In this document: one piece after another, positions 10,337 to 19,874 of the stretch
Layout: each line of letters begins with the position of its first letter
Position numbering within the stretch: position 1 is the first letter of the stretch
NCBI RefSeq assembly: GCF_015143595.1
Contig: NZ_WYEU01000003.1
Span: 186,001 to 250,000, forward strand
Reading direction: 5' to 3'
Source: Sneathiella sp. P13V-1
Lineage (GTDB): Bacteria > Pseudomonadota > Alphaproteobacteria > Sneathiellales > Sneathiellaceae
Length of the DNA: 64,000 bases
Program-made: the position numbers and the translations under genes
Notes under the pieces: model-generated
What the model saw: only the letters and a program-made list of their open reading frames with translations
Told to the model about the DNA's origin: nothing
Database searches by the model: none

Positions 10337-10971
10337 ACAGCCAGCTCCTTAAGTCCCGCAGTTATCAACTGCTCAACCGTGGCATCTGGCCCCAGTTGCC
10401 GTCCTGCAGTTGCGACCGCGCCAAAAGCATCGCCTCGCGCATATCCGAGATTAACAAGCGCAGATACAGCATCACCAGCAGCCACAGGACCACCCGCGCC
10501 GCTGTCGACTGTCTTACTGGCTTTTTTATCGGTAGCTGCAGTTTGGAAAGCCGCCGCCCCCAAATCCATCTTTGCAACTTTGTCTTTCAGTTCCGAAGTG
10601 ATGCGCCCGGCCACCTTTGGACCGATACCGCTTACACGCGTAAGAGCAGTTTTATCGGCTGCCGCAACAATTTGAGTAAGTTCATCCCCCCCAAATGTCG
10701 CCAAAATAGCTAACGCCACCTTCGCGCCCACACCCTGCACAGTTTGCAAGAGAGTGAACCACTGCTTTTCAGCCTGAGTTTGGAAACCATACAGGTGAAT
10801 ATGATCTTCGCGTACATGGGTTTCGATGAGCAGAGTTACATCCCCACCTTCGGTCGGCAGGTTGCGTAAAGTTCGGGCAGAACAAAAAGCCAAATAACCC
10901 ACACCGTTCACATTAACGATGACCCAGTCTTCCCCAAAACTGTCGACTTTGCCGATCAATTTTGCAATCAC
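10333..10971 (-). CDS. ruvA: Holliday junction binding subunit RuvA
   Basis: Tetrameric junction-binding protein. Domain I is an OB fold (1-65), domain II contains helix-hairpin-helix motifs ([18 protein letters not shown] and [15 protein letters not shown]), and domain III (about 160-212) contacts RuvB. An acidic/Ala-Gly linker (145-165) joins them. It overlaps ruvC and ruvB by 4 bp each. Confidence 0.97.
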   Translation of the reverse strand: MIAKLIGKVDSFGEDWVIVNVNGVGYLAFCSARTLRNLPTEGGDVTLLIETHVREDHIHLYGFQTQAEKQWFTLLQTVQGVGAKVALAILATFGGDELTQIVAAADKTALTRVSGIGPKVAGRITSELKDKVAKMDLGAAAFQTAATDKKASKTVDSGAGGPVAAGDAVSALVNLGYARGDAFGAVATAGRQLGPDATVEQLITAGLKELAV

Positions 10972-11489
10972 GGCTTACCTCCTGCCATTTGTGTCGCCCG
11001 TTTCAGACTTTTTTTTGTGCCAGCATAATGAGCGTGACAGATCGCAACTGCCAGCGCATCAGCAGAGTGCTCATTTTGAATTTTACACCCGGGAAGAAGC
11101 ATATTTACCATTGCGTGGATCTGTTCTTTCCCGGCATGACCAGCACCCACAACCGACTTCTTGATTTTATTGGGCGCGTATTCAGTTACCGGAACATTAT
11201 GCAGTGCTGGCACCAGCAAAGAAATCCCCCTCGCCTGCCCCAGCTTCAAAGTAGACACCGGGTTCTTATTGACGAATGTCTCCTCAACGGCGGCTTCATC
11301 CGGCTGCCAATCACCGATCACTTTTTCAATACCGTCATATAATTGGACCAGGCGTCCTGCGAGATCCAAAGAACTGTCGGAGGAAATAGACCCATTCCCA
11401 AGATGGCGGAGCGAATTTCCCTCCGCCTCAATAATACCCCAGCCAGTATGCTGCAAACCCGGATCCAACCCAAGAAGGCGCATGGTCAA
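10968..11489 (-). CDS. ruvC: crossover junction endodeoxyribonuclease RuvC
   Basis: Resolves Holliday junctions by paired nicks. The RNase H-like fold begins LLGLDPGLQHTGWG with catalytic Asp near residue 8; further acidic residues are visible in AAVEETFV (around 68) and near HSADALAVAICHAH (around 141-154). The 173-residue length is standard. It lies 14 bp downstream of yebC, the common yebC-ruvCAB order. Confidence 0.97.
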   Translation of the reverse strand: MTMRLLGLDPGLQHTGWGIIEAEGNSLRHLGNGSISSDSSLDLAGRLVQLYDGIEKVIGDWQPDEAAVEETFVNKNPVSTLKLGQARGISLLVPALHNVPVTEYAPNKIKKSVVGAGHAGKEQIHAMVNMLLPGCKIQNEHSADALAVAICHAHYAGTKKSLKRATQMAGGKP

Positions 11490-11503
11490 ATCCCCCGTTA
11501 GTA

Positions 11504-12256
11504 TTAACCGCCGAGCTTTTCCATGATCTCGTCAGGAATATCAAAGTTGGCGAAAACGTTCTGGACGTCATCATTGTCTTCCAGAACATCAATCAACTTC
11601 ATGATGGAATTTGCTTTCTCCTCAGTCTCCAAAGGAGTGGAGTTATTTGGCTTCCAGATGATGCCGGCTTCTTGCGGCGTGCCAAATTTTTCTTCAAGAG
11701 CGCTTTGCACATCGTTGAAGTCTTCACGGGCGCACGTAATTTCATGGGCGTCGTCAGAGCTTTCAACATTTTCAGCACCGGCTTCCAGCGCGATTTCGAA
11801 AATTTCATCCGCGTCAATGCCTTCTGCCGCATATGTGATCTGCCCCACTTGATCAAACATAAACGAAACGGCACCAGTTTCACCGAGGGATCCACCGGAT
11901 TTTGAGAAAGCCGCACGAACCTCTGCCGCTGTACGGTTACGGTTATCTGTCAAAGTTTCAACGATGACAGCTACGCCACCGGGACCATATCCCTCATACC
12001 GCATTTCTTCGTAATTATCGCCATCGGCGCCTTCAGAAGCACGTTTGATGGCACGATCAATATTGTCTTTCGGCATATTGTCCGCACGGGCCGCGGCGAT
12101 AGCGGTACGTAGGCGTGGGTTCATTTCCGGATCTGGAAGCCCAGTTTTCGCAGCAACAGTCAGCTCACGAATATGTTTAGCAAAAATCTTTGCGCGTTTT
12201 TTATCCTGCGCACCTTTACGGTGCATGATGTTCTTAAACTTGGAATGTCCTGCCAT
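11504..12256 (-). CDS. yebC: YebC/TACO1 family translation-associated protein
   Basis: Conserved YebC/PmpR family; members have been described as regulators and more recently as relieving ribosome stalling on proline-rich stretches. I chose the start at [21 protein letters not shown], the universal N-terminus; the open frame runs 32 codons further upstream but that part is not family-like. The result is 250 residues, typical. The motifs [11 protein letters not shown] and [10 protein letters not shown] are intact. It is first in the yebC-ruvC block. Confidence 0.95.
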   Translation of the reverse strand: MAGHSKFKNIMHRKGAQDKKRAKIFAKHIRELTVAAKTGLPDPEMNPRLRTAIAAARADNMPKDNIDRAIKRASEGADGDNYEEMRYEGYGPGGVAVIVETLTDNRNRTAAEVRAAFSKSGGSLGETGAVSFMFDQVGQITYAAEGIDADEIFEIALEAGAENVESSDDAHEITCAREDFNDVQSALEEKFGTPQEAGIIWKPNNSTPLETEEKANSIMKLIDVLEDNDDVQNVFANFDIPDEIMEKLGG

Positions 12257-12442
12257 AAATCTTCTCTTAAACTCGGGGGCGCTTCCCCATTTATCGCGTT
12301 TTAAGCCCTGAAAACGGTCTCTAATTGTCAAAAGACCACTATCAACCAGCATGCATGCTGTTTTTTTACCTCATGCAAGGCATGGACCCAAGCCCAGAAT
12401 GAAAAAAAAGGAAATTTATTGAGACCAAGAATACTCGGACAC

Positions 12443-14125
12443 TCAGGATTTCAGATCCATTCGGGTGTCTTCAAGCAATTTATAGAATTGTTGAAGCCGC
12501 GATTTCTCAACGGCCCCGCCTTTGGCGTGTTGCTGAATATGCATCAAAAACTTTTCTGCCATAATGGTTTTACGAGTGAACAGCTTGAACTCTGTCATGG
12601 TTTTGGGGCGTGGCATTTCCCCTTTAAATACGGTGCCCAACAACGCCATCCCGGCCATCAGCATATTTTCTGACTGCTCTACCATTTTTTCCATGATTTT
12701 TGTTTCCATCATGCCTTCATAGGCAAGATCATCCAAATCACTCAAAATACGCCTTTGAAAGAAATCAGGAAATCCTGTTTTACGGGTCTTACGTTGCAAC
12801 GCGGACAAGCGACGAAGCGTTGCAAAACCTTTATCTATATCTTCTATAACGATGCCACGGTTATGGGCACTTTCCAATATGGGAACAATATAGTTTGCCA
12901 ACGATCGTAAATTGACGGCCCCAACAAACCCGGCGGATGCATCCAACAGCCTTTCCACACGATCAAGCGGATGGTCCAACCCTTCCAGCAGGTTGCCAAT
13001 CGTTGTACTTCCCGTCAGCTTTTCACATCTGTTTTTAAGGGCATCATAGGTTTCACTTTCACCGATATATTTCTCTCCGCCGAGGTGAAGCGCCTGGGCA
13101 ATTTTTCGGTGATAAAGGATATTCTGAAGCAGACTTGTAGTATCAAATGACGCATTACCCGTCAGGCCGGTCGTCAGTTTGTGAACCAGCGTCTTCCGGC
13201 TAATTGACATTTTATTGTCAGCATACAGGCTATTTAGCTTATCGATGATGTAATGGCGATCCGCCCGCGGCCGCAATTGCCCGCGGATCAAATCAATCAA
13301 AGCCAACAACCCCTCGCCAAGATTTTCTTCTTCGCCAAGCAGTACCTTGACATTGGCGCTCCAAAGTAGATGATCCGCCAAATAGTGATCCAGGATATCC
13401 AGAATTTCCTCATCATCATACTTCTCAATAAATTCAAGCGTTTTTTCAAACTTGTCTGACAAGTTTGGCAAGCGATTGAAGTAATGACTTAGGGCAACAA
13501 AGAAATCTTTTCTTGGATCTTCATTGTCCGCTAAATGCTGCTTTAGCTTCTCAAGATCTTCATTCTGATCAATCCCAAGGTCACTTTTCTGGCGATGGGT
13601 TTTCAAATCCTGCAGGATCTCGTTGGTGAAGTTGTACAACTCCAACACACGTTCATTGACTTTTTGCCCTGTCTTTTGAATTTGGGCGATCGCAACCTTC
13701 TGCACAGCACCTTGCAAAATTTGACCGGTATCATTCAAGCGCTGAACATGCTCAGCGCAATAAAGCAGTTCAACAGGTGTTATTTTCCAACCTTCCAGAG
13801 GTTTTCTGAGAACGTTGAATATCTCTCTGCGCGAATTGGATAGGTACAGATCGCTTGCAGATTTACAGATAGGAAGTATTGGGGGAACGTCGCTGTGCTT
13901 TGACGCGACGGCTTTTTCCCCTGCAAAATAGACCTCTTTTTCGATGTAATTTTGCGCAGAAGTATCATAGGTAATTTTCATTACCTTCGCAGCGTCGAGT
14001 TTTAGCTCGCTGTGAAATTGCCGTGCATAATCAACAGCAGCCTTTTCACCATCGCAAACCTTCTGCAATGACCAACTACCGCTTCTTTGCCCCAAGACTT
14101 CAAAATGGGTTTCGCTGTTCTGCAA
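12443..14125 (-). CDS. 560-residue protein of unknown function
   Basis: I do not recognise this family. The protein is soluble in appearance (no signal peptide or clear membrane segment), charged and largely helical, with an N-terminal alpha/beta-looking part (about 1-75, FEVLGQRSGSWSLQKV) and a long helical remainder rich in Leu, Lys and Glu. It starts with TTG, backed by a strong GGAGG ribosome-binding site five bases upstream. It lies between yebC and the YmdB-type gene on the same strand, about 95 bp after the latter's stop and 190 bp before yebC. The codon and base use match the neighbouring core genes, so it looks resident rather than acquired. Confidence 0.85.
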   Translation of the reverse strand: MQNSETHFEVLGQRSGSWSLQKVCDGEKAAVDYARQFHSELKLDAAKVMKITYDTSAQNYIEKEVYFAGEKAVASKHSDVPPILPICKSASDLYLSNSRREIFNVLRKPLEGWKITPVELLYCAEHVQRLNDTGQILQGAVQKVAIAQIQKTGQKVNERVLELYNFTNEILQDLKTHRQKSDLGIDQNEDLEKLKQHLADNEDPRKDFFVALSHYFNRLPNLSDKFEKTLEFIEKYDDEEILDILDHYLADHLLWSANVKVLLGEEENLGEGLLALIDLIRGQLRPRADRHYIIDKLNSLYADNKMSISRKTLVHKLTTGLTGNASFDTTSLLQNILYHRKIAQALHLGGEKYIGESETYDALKNRCEKLTGSTTIGNLLEGLDHPLDRVERLLDASAGFVGAVNLRSLANYIVPILESAHNRGIVIEDIDKGFATLRRLSALQRKTRKTGFPDFFQRRILSDLDDLAYEGMMETKIMEKMVEQSENMLMAGMALLGTVFKGEMPRPKTMTEFKLFTRKTIMAEKFLMHIQQHAKGGAVEKSRLQQFYKLLEDTRMDLKS

Positions 14126-14220
14126 ATTCGCCTCCAGCGCAGTACTTTATACTACAAATGTGCTTTAATACTGCAGGAGATATCAGAACATTATTAAGAA
14201 AACGGAAAAATAATTAAGCC

Positions 14221-15024
14221 TTAAGTCTGAATAAGGTGGCCGCCGATCCGAATAGGGCGAATGCTCTTTGCAAGACCTGTTGCATCATCACTTTCGATCA
14301 GAACCGCACATAAAGTTGCCTCACCGAGTGCAGGTGAAAAACGTCCTCCCGGGATTTTTTTGGTAAATCTCCGTAGAGGCTCTTCCTTCTCCATTCCAAT
14401 CACTGAATGATAATCCCCACACATACCAGCATCTGTCTGATATCCAGTACCTTGAGGCAAGATCATCGCATCTGCCGTTGGAGTATGTTGATGGGTTCCA
14501 ACAACTGCAGTAACACGCCCATCACAATGAAACCCCATAGCCATTTTTTCTGACGTTGCTTCTGCGTGGATATCAACAAAAATGAAATCATACTTTGACC
14601 CGAGCCGGCCCGTTTGAAGGATTTTATCCACAGCATGAAACGGGTTATCCAGCGGATCCATAAAGACCGTGCCCATTGCCTGCAGAACCAGAATGCTCTT
14701 CCCTTTTTTGGTTTTGAAGGCCGCCGCCCCGCGCCCCGGTGTTCCTTCGGGGTAGTTTAAGGGGCGGATCAGGCGAACATCGTTTGCCATGTATCCCATA
14801 ATGTCTTTCTGGTCGAATGCGTGGTTCCCAAGAACAATGGAATCCACACCAGCGTCATAAAAAGACTGGCAGATTTTCTCAGTGATACCAAAGCCTGAGG
14901 CCGCATTTTCACCGTTCACCACAACAAAATCCAGATCCAGCTCTTTTCGAAGCTCAGGGACTTTTTCAATGACAATGTCACGCCCTGCACGACCCACCAC
15001 ATCACCGCAATAAAGTACTTTCAA
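14221..15024 (-). CDS. YmdB-family metallophosphoesterase
   Basis: TIGR00282/YmdB family; the Bacillus member hydrolyses 2',3'-cyclic nucleotides. The metallophosphoesterase motifs are visible: GDVVGRAGRD (7-16), NGENAASGFG (about 37-46), LGNHAFD (about 65-71), DIHAEATSEK and GTHQHTPTADA. The 267-residue length is normal. The start overlaps the 5-formyl-THF ligase stop by 4 bp, suggesting coupled translation. Confidence 0.9.
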   Translation of the reverse strand: MKVLYCGDVVGRAGRDIVIEKVPELRKELDLDFVVVNGENAASGFGITEKICQSFYDAGVDSIVLGNHAFDQKDIMGYMANDVRLIRPLNYPEGTPGRGAAAFKTKKGKSILVLQAMGTVFMDPLDNPFHAVDKILQTGRLGSKYDFIFVDIHAEATSEKMAMGFHCDGRVTAVVGTHQHTPTADAMILPQGTGYQTDAGMCGDYHSVIGMEKEEPLRRFTKKIPGGRFSPALGEATLCAVLIESDDATGLAKSIRPIRIGGHLIQT

Positions 15025-15587
15025 CGGAATTTCCTTACATATTTATCTGTGACCATCCAGTCCAGCGGCTGATCATGGGTGTCTGTGATCAGATGATCCA
15101 CTTCCTGTTCAGCATAGGCATAGCCGACAGCGATCACATCTTTTTCTTTTCTCATTTTCTCGAGGGTTCTGTCATAAAACCCGCCGCCGTAACCAAGCCG
15201 CCCGCCTTTACCATCGAAAGCAAGCATCGGGACCAGCAGCAAATCCGGCTCAACAATGCTCTGCTCTTCTGTGGGAGTCGGAATGCCGTAAGCACCGGCA
15301 TAAGTTACGTCGCCTGATTGCCACTTCCTGAATATTAACGGAGATGCTTTTGCATGAACAACAGGTAAGCTCGTCATGATACCTAGATCTGTCAGCTTTT
15401 CTATCAAAGGCAAGCAATTCAGCTCACTTCCATAAGGATAATAGCCGCCAACTCTTTTATCACGGTCTAAAGAAATCTCGGATAAAAACAGGTCTGCGGC
15501 ACGCTGACCCGCCTTAGGATCATTTATCTGATCCCGCATAAGTTTCGCCTTTTCCCGCAGGCGTTTTTTTTCAACTTCACGGGACAT
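15021..15587 (-). CDS. 5-formyltetrahydrofolate cyclo-ligase
   Basis: Converts 5-formyl-THF to 5,10-methenyl-THF with ATP. I prefer the start at MSREVEKKRLREKAK, which gives 188 residues; an alternative start ten codons upstream is weaker. The family motif GRLGYGGGFYDRTL near the C-terminus and GYYPYGSELN in the middle are intact. It lies downstream of zapA with a 6S-RNA-like gene between, matching the conserved zapA-ssrS-ygfA order. Confidence 0.93.
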   Translation of the reverse strand: MSREVEKKRLREKAKLMRDQINDPKAGQRAADLFLSEISLDRDKRVGGYYPYGSELNCLPLIEKLTDLGIMTSLPVVHAKASPLIFRKWQSGDVTYAGAYGIPTPTEEQSIVEPDLLLVPMLAFDGKGGRLGYGGGFYDRTLEKMRKEKDVIAVGYAYAEQEVDHLITDTHDQPLDWMVTDKYVRKFR

Positions 15588-15620
15588 CTTGAGGCCTGAT
15601 CCAGAGTGCACGCACAAAAT

Positions 15621-15746
15621 ATGTGCCGCACCACCATAGCCGTCGATTGTATGAAATCTCTGTGGCCTGACAAGTCAGGTGGGAGCCGATTTAACAGGAC
15701 CACGATCCAATCAGGGATTAGCCCCCCAGATTTCGTTATTGGCCCC
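15621..15746 (-). ncRNA. ssrS: probable 6S RNA (SsrS)
   Basis: The roughly 200-bp zapA/5-formyl-THF ligase gap is the standard position of 6S RNA in proteobacteria. On the minus strand a TATAGT -10-like box (15753-15758) precedes a GC-rich segment starting near 15746. GAAATCT (15728-15734) can pair with AGATTTC (15653-15659), enclosing about 70 bases that contain the perfect inverted repeat CCTGACTTGTCAGG. The 3' part GGTGGTGCGGCAC resembles 6S 3' arms. The ends are approximate and I could not fold or model-match it. Confidence 0.5.
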
Positions 15747-15791
15747 AGGATTACTATAATCTGACGCACAAGGCAGTGCAGCAGGCGTTAC

Positions 15792-16115
15792 TTAAGCCTT
15801 TTCAAGTCGTTCTGCAACCATCTCTAAACGGTTTGCCCAATTTTCCAGATCAACTTGTTGTGCGCTTCCCTCTTTTTCACCAGTGCTTTTCTGTTTCAGT
15901 TCGTCGATCGTTTCATAGGCCTGAGAGAGATCATCAGCAATCAATAAAGTTGCCATTAGAAGAAGTTGAGATTCAGTGGCACTGGCCGCCATATTGCTGA
16001 GATCACGGACTTTCTTATCAACATATTCAGATAAATAGACCAGATGATCCTCTTCCCCATCGCCGCAGATAATGGGATAGGAACGGCCATTCACTTTAAC
16101 TGTTACACTCGCCAT
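15792..16115 (-). CDS. zapA: cell division protein ZapA
   Basis: FtsZ-ring associated protein promoting protofilament bundling. The N-terminal motif VTVKVNGRSYPIICGDGEEDHLVYLSEYVDKKVRDL (written here only as its position, residues 4-39) is typical, followed by a long C-terminal coiled coil (about 50-105). The 107-residue length is normal. It lies one base after the small coiled-coil gene upstream. Confidence 0.93.
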   Translation of the reverse strand: MASVTVKVNGRSYPIICGDGEEDHLVYLSEYVDKKVRDLSNMAASATESQLLLMATLLIADDLSQAYETIDELKQKSTGEKEGSAQQVDLENWANRLEMVAERLEKA

Positions 16116-16116
16116 C

Positions 16117-16401
16117 TTAATGCTCCAGCAATTCGCTCACTTTTTCGATTGTATCATCTAACTTACCTGAAACATTTGTCGCCGCCTGTTTCAAGCCGTT
16201 ATACGCTGCGGTAAGTTCCAACAGCTCTTGCCGAAGCAACTGGTTTTCAGAACGGAGTGTCTCAAGTTCATCTTTGATAGCTGGATCATCGCCCATTATA
16301 AAAGATGCCTGCTGGGGCATCTCTTGTGGTTTTTCGCTGAATCTCTCAATCCGCTCAATAGCGGCAATAATTCGCGATTCGATCTCTTCTTGATTCCCCA
16401 T
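16117..16401 (-). CDS. small coiled-coil protein upstream of zapA (DUF4164-like)
   Basis: A 94-residue protein, taking the start MGNQEEIESRI; the frame extends 22 codons upstream but that part is not helical like the rest. It is almost entirely heptad-like helix (ELETLRSENQLLRQELLELT). Small coiled-coil proteins of this kind are commonly found directly upstream of alphaproteobacterial zapA and may act with it at the division ring; that role is inferred from position. The assignment to DUF4164 is tentative. Confidence 0.75.
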   Translation of the reverse strand: MGNQEEIESRIIAAIERIERFSEKPQEMPQQASFIMGDDPAIKDELETLRSENQLLRQELLELTAAYNGLKQAATNVSGKLDDTIEKVSELLEH

Positions 16402-16780
16402 GACTTGCGGCCCTATCTTGCCCCTCAACCGGAGTATGGTACGACTACCGAACAATATGTCCAGCATCTTATACCCGTCAACTGAAATACATTTATCACT
16501 TTTTGTTGGGTTAAAACGAGTTGTGACAAACTAAGCTGTTGACGTTGAGGCCATTGAACGGCATCTTCCCCACGATTCCGAGACTGGTTGGTCCGGTGCG
16601 TATTTTCGCGTGCTTTAAATTTTTTGCCACCTAGGCATAGATCAGCCGGTTATAACATTGTTCAGTCCCGAAACGGGCACCTGCAGTTGTTGGAATTTGA
16701 CCCGACCGAGTGTCGCTTCATGCAACGGGCCAAAAGAACCAACCAGTACAAAACCGCGGGTGGATAGCAAAGAGTCGAAA
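16402..16780. other. divergent control region zapA unit / tkt
   Basis: About 380 bp with no credible gene. It must hold the divergent promoters for the zapA unit and tkt. A TTGACG at 16539-16544 is a possible plus-strand -35 element, but no good -10 follows. A small hairpin CCCG-AAA-CGGG lies near 16669. Reading frames that continue the tkt frame upstream of 16781 are not family-like. Confidence 0.4.
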
Positions 16781-18784
16781 ATGAACACAAACGGCGCCGA
16801 TACTTCGCCTGCAAACTCCAAGCACAATGATATGGCTAACGCAATCCGTGCACTTTCCATGGATGCCGTGCAACAAGCCAATTCTGGACATCCCGGTATG
16901 CCAATGGGTATGGCCGATGTCGCAACAGTGCTTTTTTCCAAGTTTCTGAAATTTGATCCGGCGAAGCCGAACTGGCCTGATCGCGATCGCTTTGTCCTGT
17001 CCGCCGGCCACGGCTCCATGCTGCTTTACTCCCTGCTGTATCTCACAGGGTATAAAGATATGACACTGGACGAGATTAAAAATTTCCGCCAGCTAGGCGC
17101 AAAAACGGCAGGCCACCCTGAGTTTGGCCACGCAAGCGGCATCGAAACCACAACCGGTCCTCTAGGGCAGGGTCTTGCAACCGCCGTTGGTATGGCGCTT
17201 GGTGAAAAAATGATGGCTGCACGTTATCGCAATGTAGTTGATCACCACACATATGTCATTGCCGGTGACGGCTGCCTGATGGAAGGGATCAGCCACGAAG
17301 CTGCTTCATTTGCTGGTCATTTGGGACTTGGCAAACTGATCGTGCTTTGGGATGACAACGAAATCAGCATCGACGGCAAGACCGACATTGCCGTTGGCGA
17401 CGACCAGCGTAAGCGTTTCGAAGCACTGGGTTGGGACACATTTTCTTGTGATGGTCACAATCCAGAAGACATTGAAAAAGCGATTGCAGCTGCACGGGAA
17501 ACAAACAAACCATCCCTGATCGCGTGCAAAACGACCATTGGTTATGGCTCCCCTAACAAACAGGGCACATCTGGTGTTCACGGCGCACCTCTTGGTGAAG
17601 AAGAAATCGCGCTGACCCGTGCCGCTCTTGGTTGGGAACATGGCCCATTTCAAATTCCAGGAAAAATACTGGATCGCTGGCGCGCTGTAGGCACCAAAGG
17701 TGCCCGTCATTCTTGCGAGTGGAAAAAAACAGTAGACGAAATGCCTGCTGATGAAAAAGCGGCATTTGAATTTGCTCTCTCCGGTGAATTGCCAGCCGAC
17801 TTCGATGAAGTTATGGCCAATTACAAACGCCAGCTCAGTGAAGAACAACCAGGTTGGGCGAGCCGTAAAGCAAGTCAGGAAGCTCTCAACATTATCAACG
17901 GTAATGTTCAAAACACCGTTGGTGGTTCTGCTGACCTCACAGGATCCAACCTGACAAAAACAGAACACACTGTTCCTGTAACACCAGAGGATTTCTCCGG
18001 TCGCTACGTCTATTATGGTGTGCGTGAGTTTGGCATGTCCGCCATTATGAACGGTCTGGCACTGCATCGCGGATTTATTCCATACGGCGGCACTTTTATG
18101 GTCTTCACTGACTATGCCCGCGCTGCCATTCGCTTGTCCGCTTTGATGGAACAGCGCGTTGTCTATGTTATGACGCACGACTCCATCGGTCTTGGCGAAG
18201 ACGGCCCAACCCACCAGCCTGTTGAACATCTGGCATCGCTTCGCGCCATGCCTAATGTCAACGTTTTCCGCCCTGCGGATGCTGTTGAGACTGCTGAATG
18301 CTGGGAACTTTCACTGAAAGCAAAGAAAACACCTTCCGTTCTATCTCTTAGCCGTCAAGGCTTGCCAACAGTTCGCAAAGATTACTCTTCTGAAAATCTT
18401 TCAGCGCGCGGTGCCTATGAGCTATCTTCCGCATCTGAAGAGGCGAAAGTCACACTCTTTGCAACAGGATCAGAAGTGACCATTGCTCTGGATGCACAGA
18501 AAGCACTGGAAGCTGATGGCGTGAGCACACGTGTTGTCTCCGTCCCTTGTTGGGAACTATTTGCTCAACAAGATGCGGACTACCAGAAGGAAGTTTTGGG
18601 TGAAGGCACCGCTAAAGTGGCCATTGAAGCCGCATGTTCCTTCGGTTGGCAGAAATTTATCGGCAATGACGGTGTTTTTGTAGGTCTTGACAGCTTTGGT
18701 GCCTCCGCACCTGCTGATGCACTATACGAGCATTTTGGAATTACGAGTGAAGCCGTTGTAGCAGCGGCAAAAGGGCAGCTCTAA
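16781..18784 (+). CDS. tkt: transketolase
   Basis: Thiamine-diphosphate enzyme of the pentose phosphate or Calvin cycle, exchanging two-carbon units. Start chosen at MNTNGADTSPAN, giving 667 residues, the normal length; 41 further codons upstream are open but not conserved. ThDP and Mg motif GDGCLMEGISHEAASFAGHLGLGKL is cut here to GDGCLMEGISHEA (about 155-167). The central domain holds GPTHQPVEHLASLRA and the C-terminal domain FGASAPADALYEHFGIT. It heads tkt-gap-pgk-fba, a glycolytic/pentose phosphate block also typical of carbon-fixation gene order, though no RuBisCO or PRK is seen here. Confidence 0.97.
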   Translation: MNTNGADTSPANSKHNDMANAIRALSMDAVQQANSGHPGMPMGMADVATVLFSKFLKFDPAKPNWPDRDRFVLSAGHGSMLLYSLLYLTGYKDMTLDEIKNFRQLGAKTAGHPEFGHASGIETTTGPLGQGLATAVGMALGEKMMAARYRNVVDHHTYVIAGDGCLMEGISHEAASFAGHLGLGKLIVLWDDNEISIDGKTDIAVGDDQRKRFEALGWDTFSCDGHNPEDIEKAIAAARETNKPSLIACKTTIGYGSPNKQGTSGVHGAPLGEEEIALTRAALGWEHGPFQIPGKILDRWRAVGTKGARHSCEWKKTVDEMPADEKAAFEFALSGELPADFDEVMANYKRQLSEEQPGWASRKASQEALNIINGNVQNTVGGSADLTGSNLTKTEHTVPVTPEDFSGRYVYYGVREFGMSAIMNGLALHRGFIPYGGTFMVFTDYARAAIRLSALMEQRVVYVMTHDSIGLGEDGPTHQPVEHLASLRAMPNVNVFRPADAVETAECWELSLKAKKTPSVLSLSRQGLPTVRKDYSSENLSARGAYELSSASEEAKVTLFATGSEVTIALDAQKALEADGVSTRVVSVPCWELFAQQDADYQKEVLGEGTAKVAIEAACSFGWQKFIGNDGVFVGLDSFGASAPADALYEHFGITSEAVVAAAKGQL

Positions 18785-18840
18785 CGAGCACTTAGGAAAT
18801 GGGCGGCGGGCGTCGCCAAAGTCAGTCATAGGAGTTAAAA

Positions 18841-19848
18841 ATGACAGTTCGCGTAGCGATTAACGGATTTGGTCGTATCGGCCGTAATGTTCTTCGGGCT
18901 ATTTACGAGTCCGGTCGTACAGATGTTGAAGTTGTTGGCATCAACGACCTGGGTTCCGTTGCGGCAAATGCACACCTGCTGAAATATGACAGCGTTCACG
19001 GTCCTTTCCCGTTCAACATTGAAGTTAAAGACAACAGCATCTTTATCGAAGGTCGTGAAATCAAAGTAACTGCAGAACGCAACCCTGCAGATCTGCCATG
19101 GGGCGAATTGAACGTGGATATCGCTTACGAGTGTACAGGTATCTTCACTCATGCAGACAAAGCGAAAGCTCATATCGAAGCCGGCGCCAAGAAAGTTCTG
19201 ATTTCTGCACCTGGTACAGAAGTTGACAAAACTGTTGTTTACGGTGTGAACCACGATCAGCTGACAGCAGATGACAAGATCGTGTCAAATGCTTCTTGTA
19301 CAACAAACTGCCTTGCACCAGTTGCTCAGGTTCTGAACGAAACTGTTGGCCTGTCTCATGGTTTCATGACAACTGTTCACGCTTACACAGGTGACCAGCC
19401 AGTTCTGGATACACTTCACGGCGATCTTCGCCGCGCACGTGCAGCAGCAACATCCATGATCCCAACGTCTACTGGTGCTGCTAAAGCGGTTGGTCTGGTT
19501 CTACCTGAACTGGCAGGTAAGCTGGATGGTACTTCTGTTCGTGTTCCAACACCAAATGTGTCCATGATTGATCTGACATTTGTTGCCGGCCGCGCAACAA
19601 CTCCAGAAGAAATCAACGACGCTATTCGCACCGCTTCCGAAGGTCGTCTGAAAGGTGTTCTGGGTGTATGTGATGAGCCACTGGTTTCCATTGACTTCAA
19701 CCACAACCCAGCCAGCTCCACATTTGATGTCACTCAGACACAGGTTATCGAAGGCACTTTCGTTCGCGTCCTTAGCTGGTACGATAACGAATGGGGCTTC
19801 TCTAACCGCATGAATGACACAGCTGTTGTAATGGCTAACCTCGGCTAA
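18841..19848 (+). CDS. gap: glyceraldehyde-3-phosphate dehydrogenase, type I
   Basis: NAD(P)-dependent oxidation of GAP to 1,3-bisphosphoglycerate. The N-terminal Rossmann motif [14 protein letters not shown] (7-20), catalytic [12 protein letters not shown] (about 151-162, Cys in SCTTN) and the phosphate-site [20 protein letters not shown] region are intact. The 335-residue length is standard. AGGAG lies just upstream of the ATG. It lies 56 bp after tkt and 26 bp before pgk. Confidence 0.98.
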   Translation: MTVRVAINGFGRIGRNVLRAIYESGRTDVEVVGINDLGSVAANAHLLKYDSVHGPFPFNIEVKDNSIFIEGREIKVTAERNPADLPWGELNVDIAYECTGIFTHADKAKAHIEAGAKKVLISAPGTEVDKTVVYGVNHDQLTADDKIVSNASCTTNCLAPVAQVLNETVGLSHGFMTTVHAYTGDQPVLDTLHGDLRRARAAATSMIPTSTGAAKAVGLVLPELAGKLDGTSVRVPTPNVSMIDLTFVAGRATTPEEINDAIRTASEGRLKGVLGVCDEPLVSIDFNHNPASSTFDVTQTQVIEGTFVRVLSWYDNEWGFSNRMNDTAVVMANLG

Positions 19849-19874
19849 TCACCGATCAGGGAGAGTAATGGGCT

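Noticed and set aside
16501-16780. Riboswitch or leader peptide upstream of tkt
   Set aside because: No recognisable aptamer or credible small gene; only a weak hairpin.
17306-18229. 307-codon open frame on the minus strand within tkt
   Set aside because: Antisense of a fully conserved transketolase; no ribosome-binding site or protein-like pattern.
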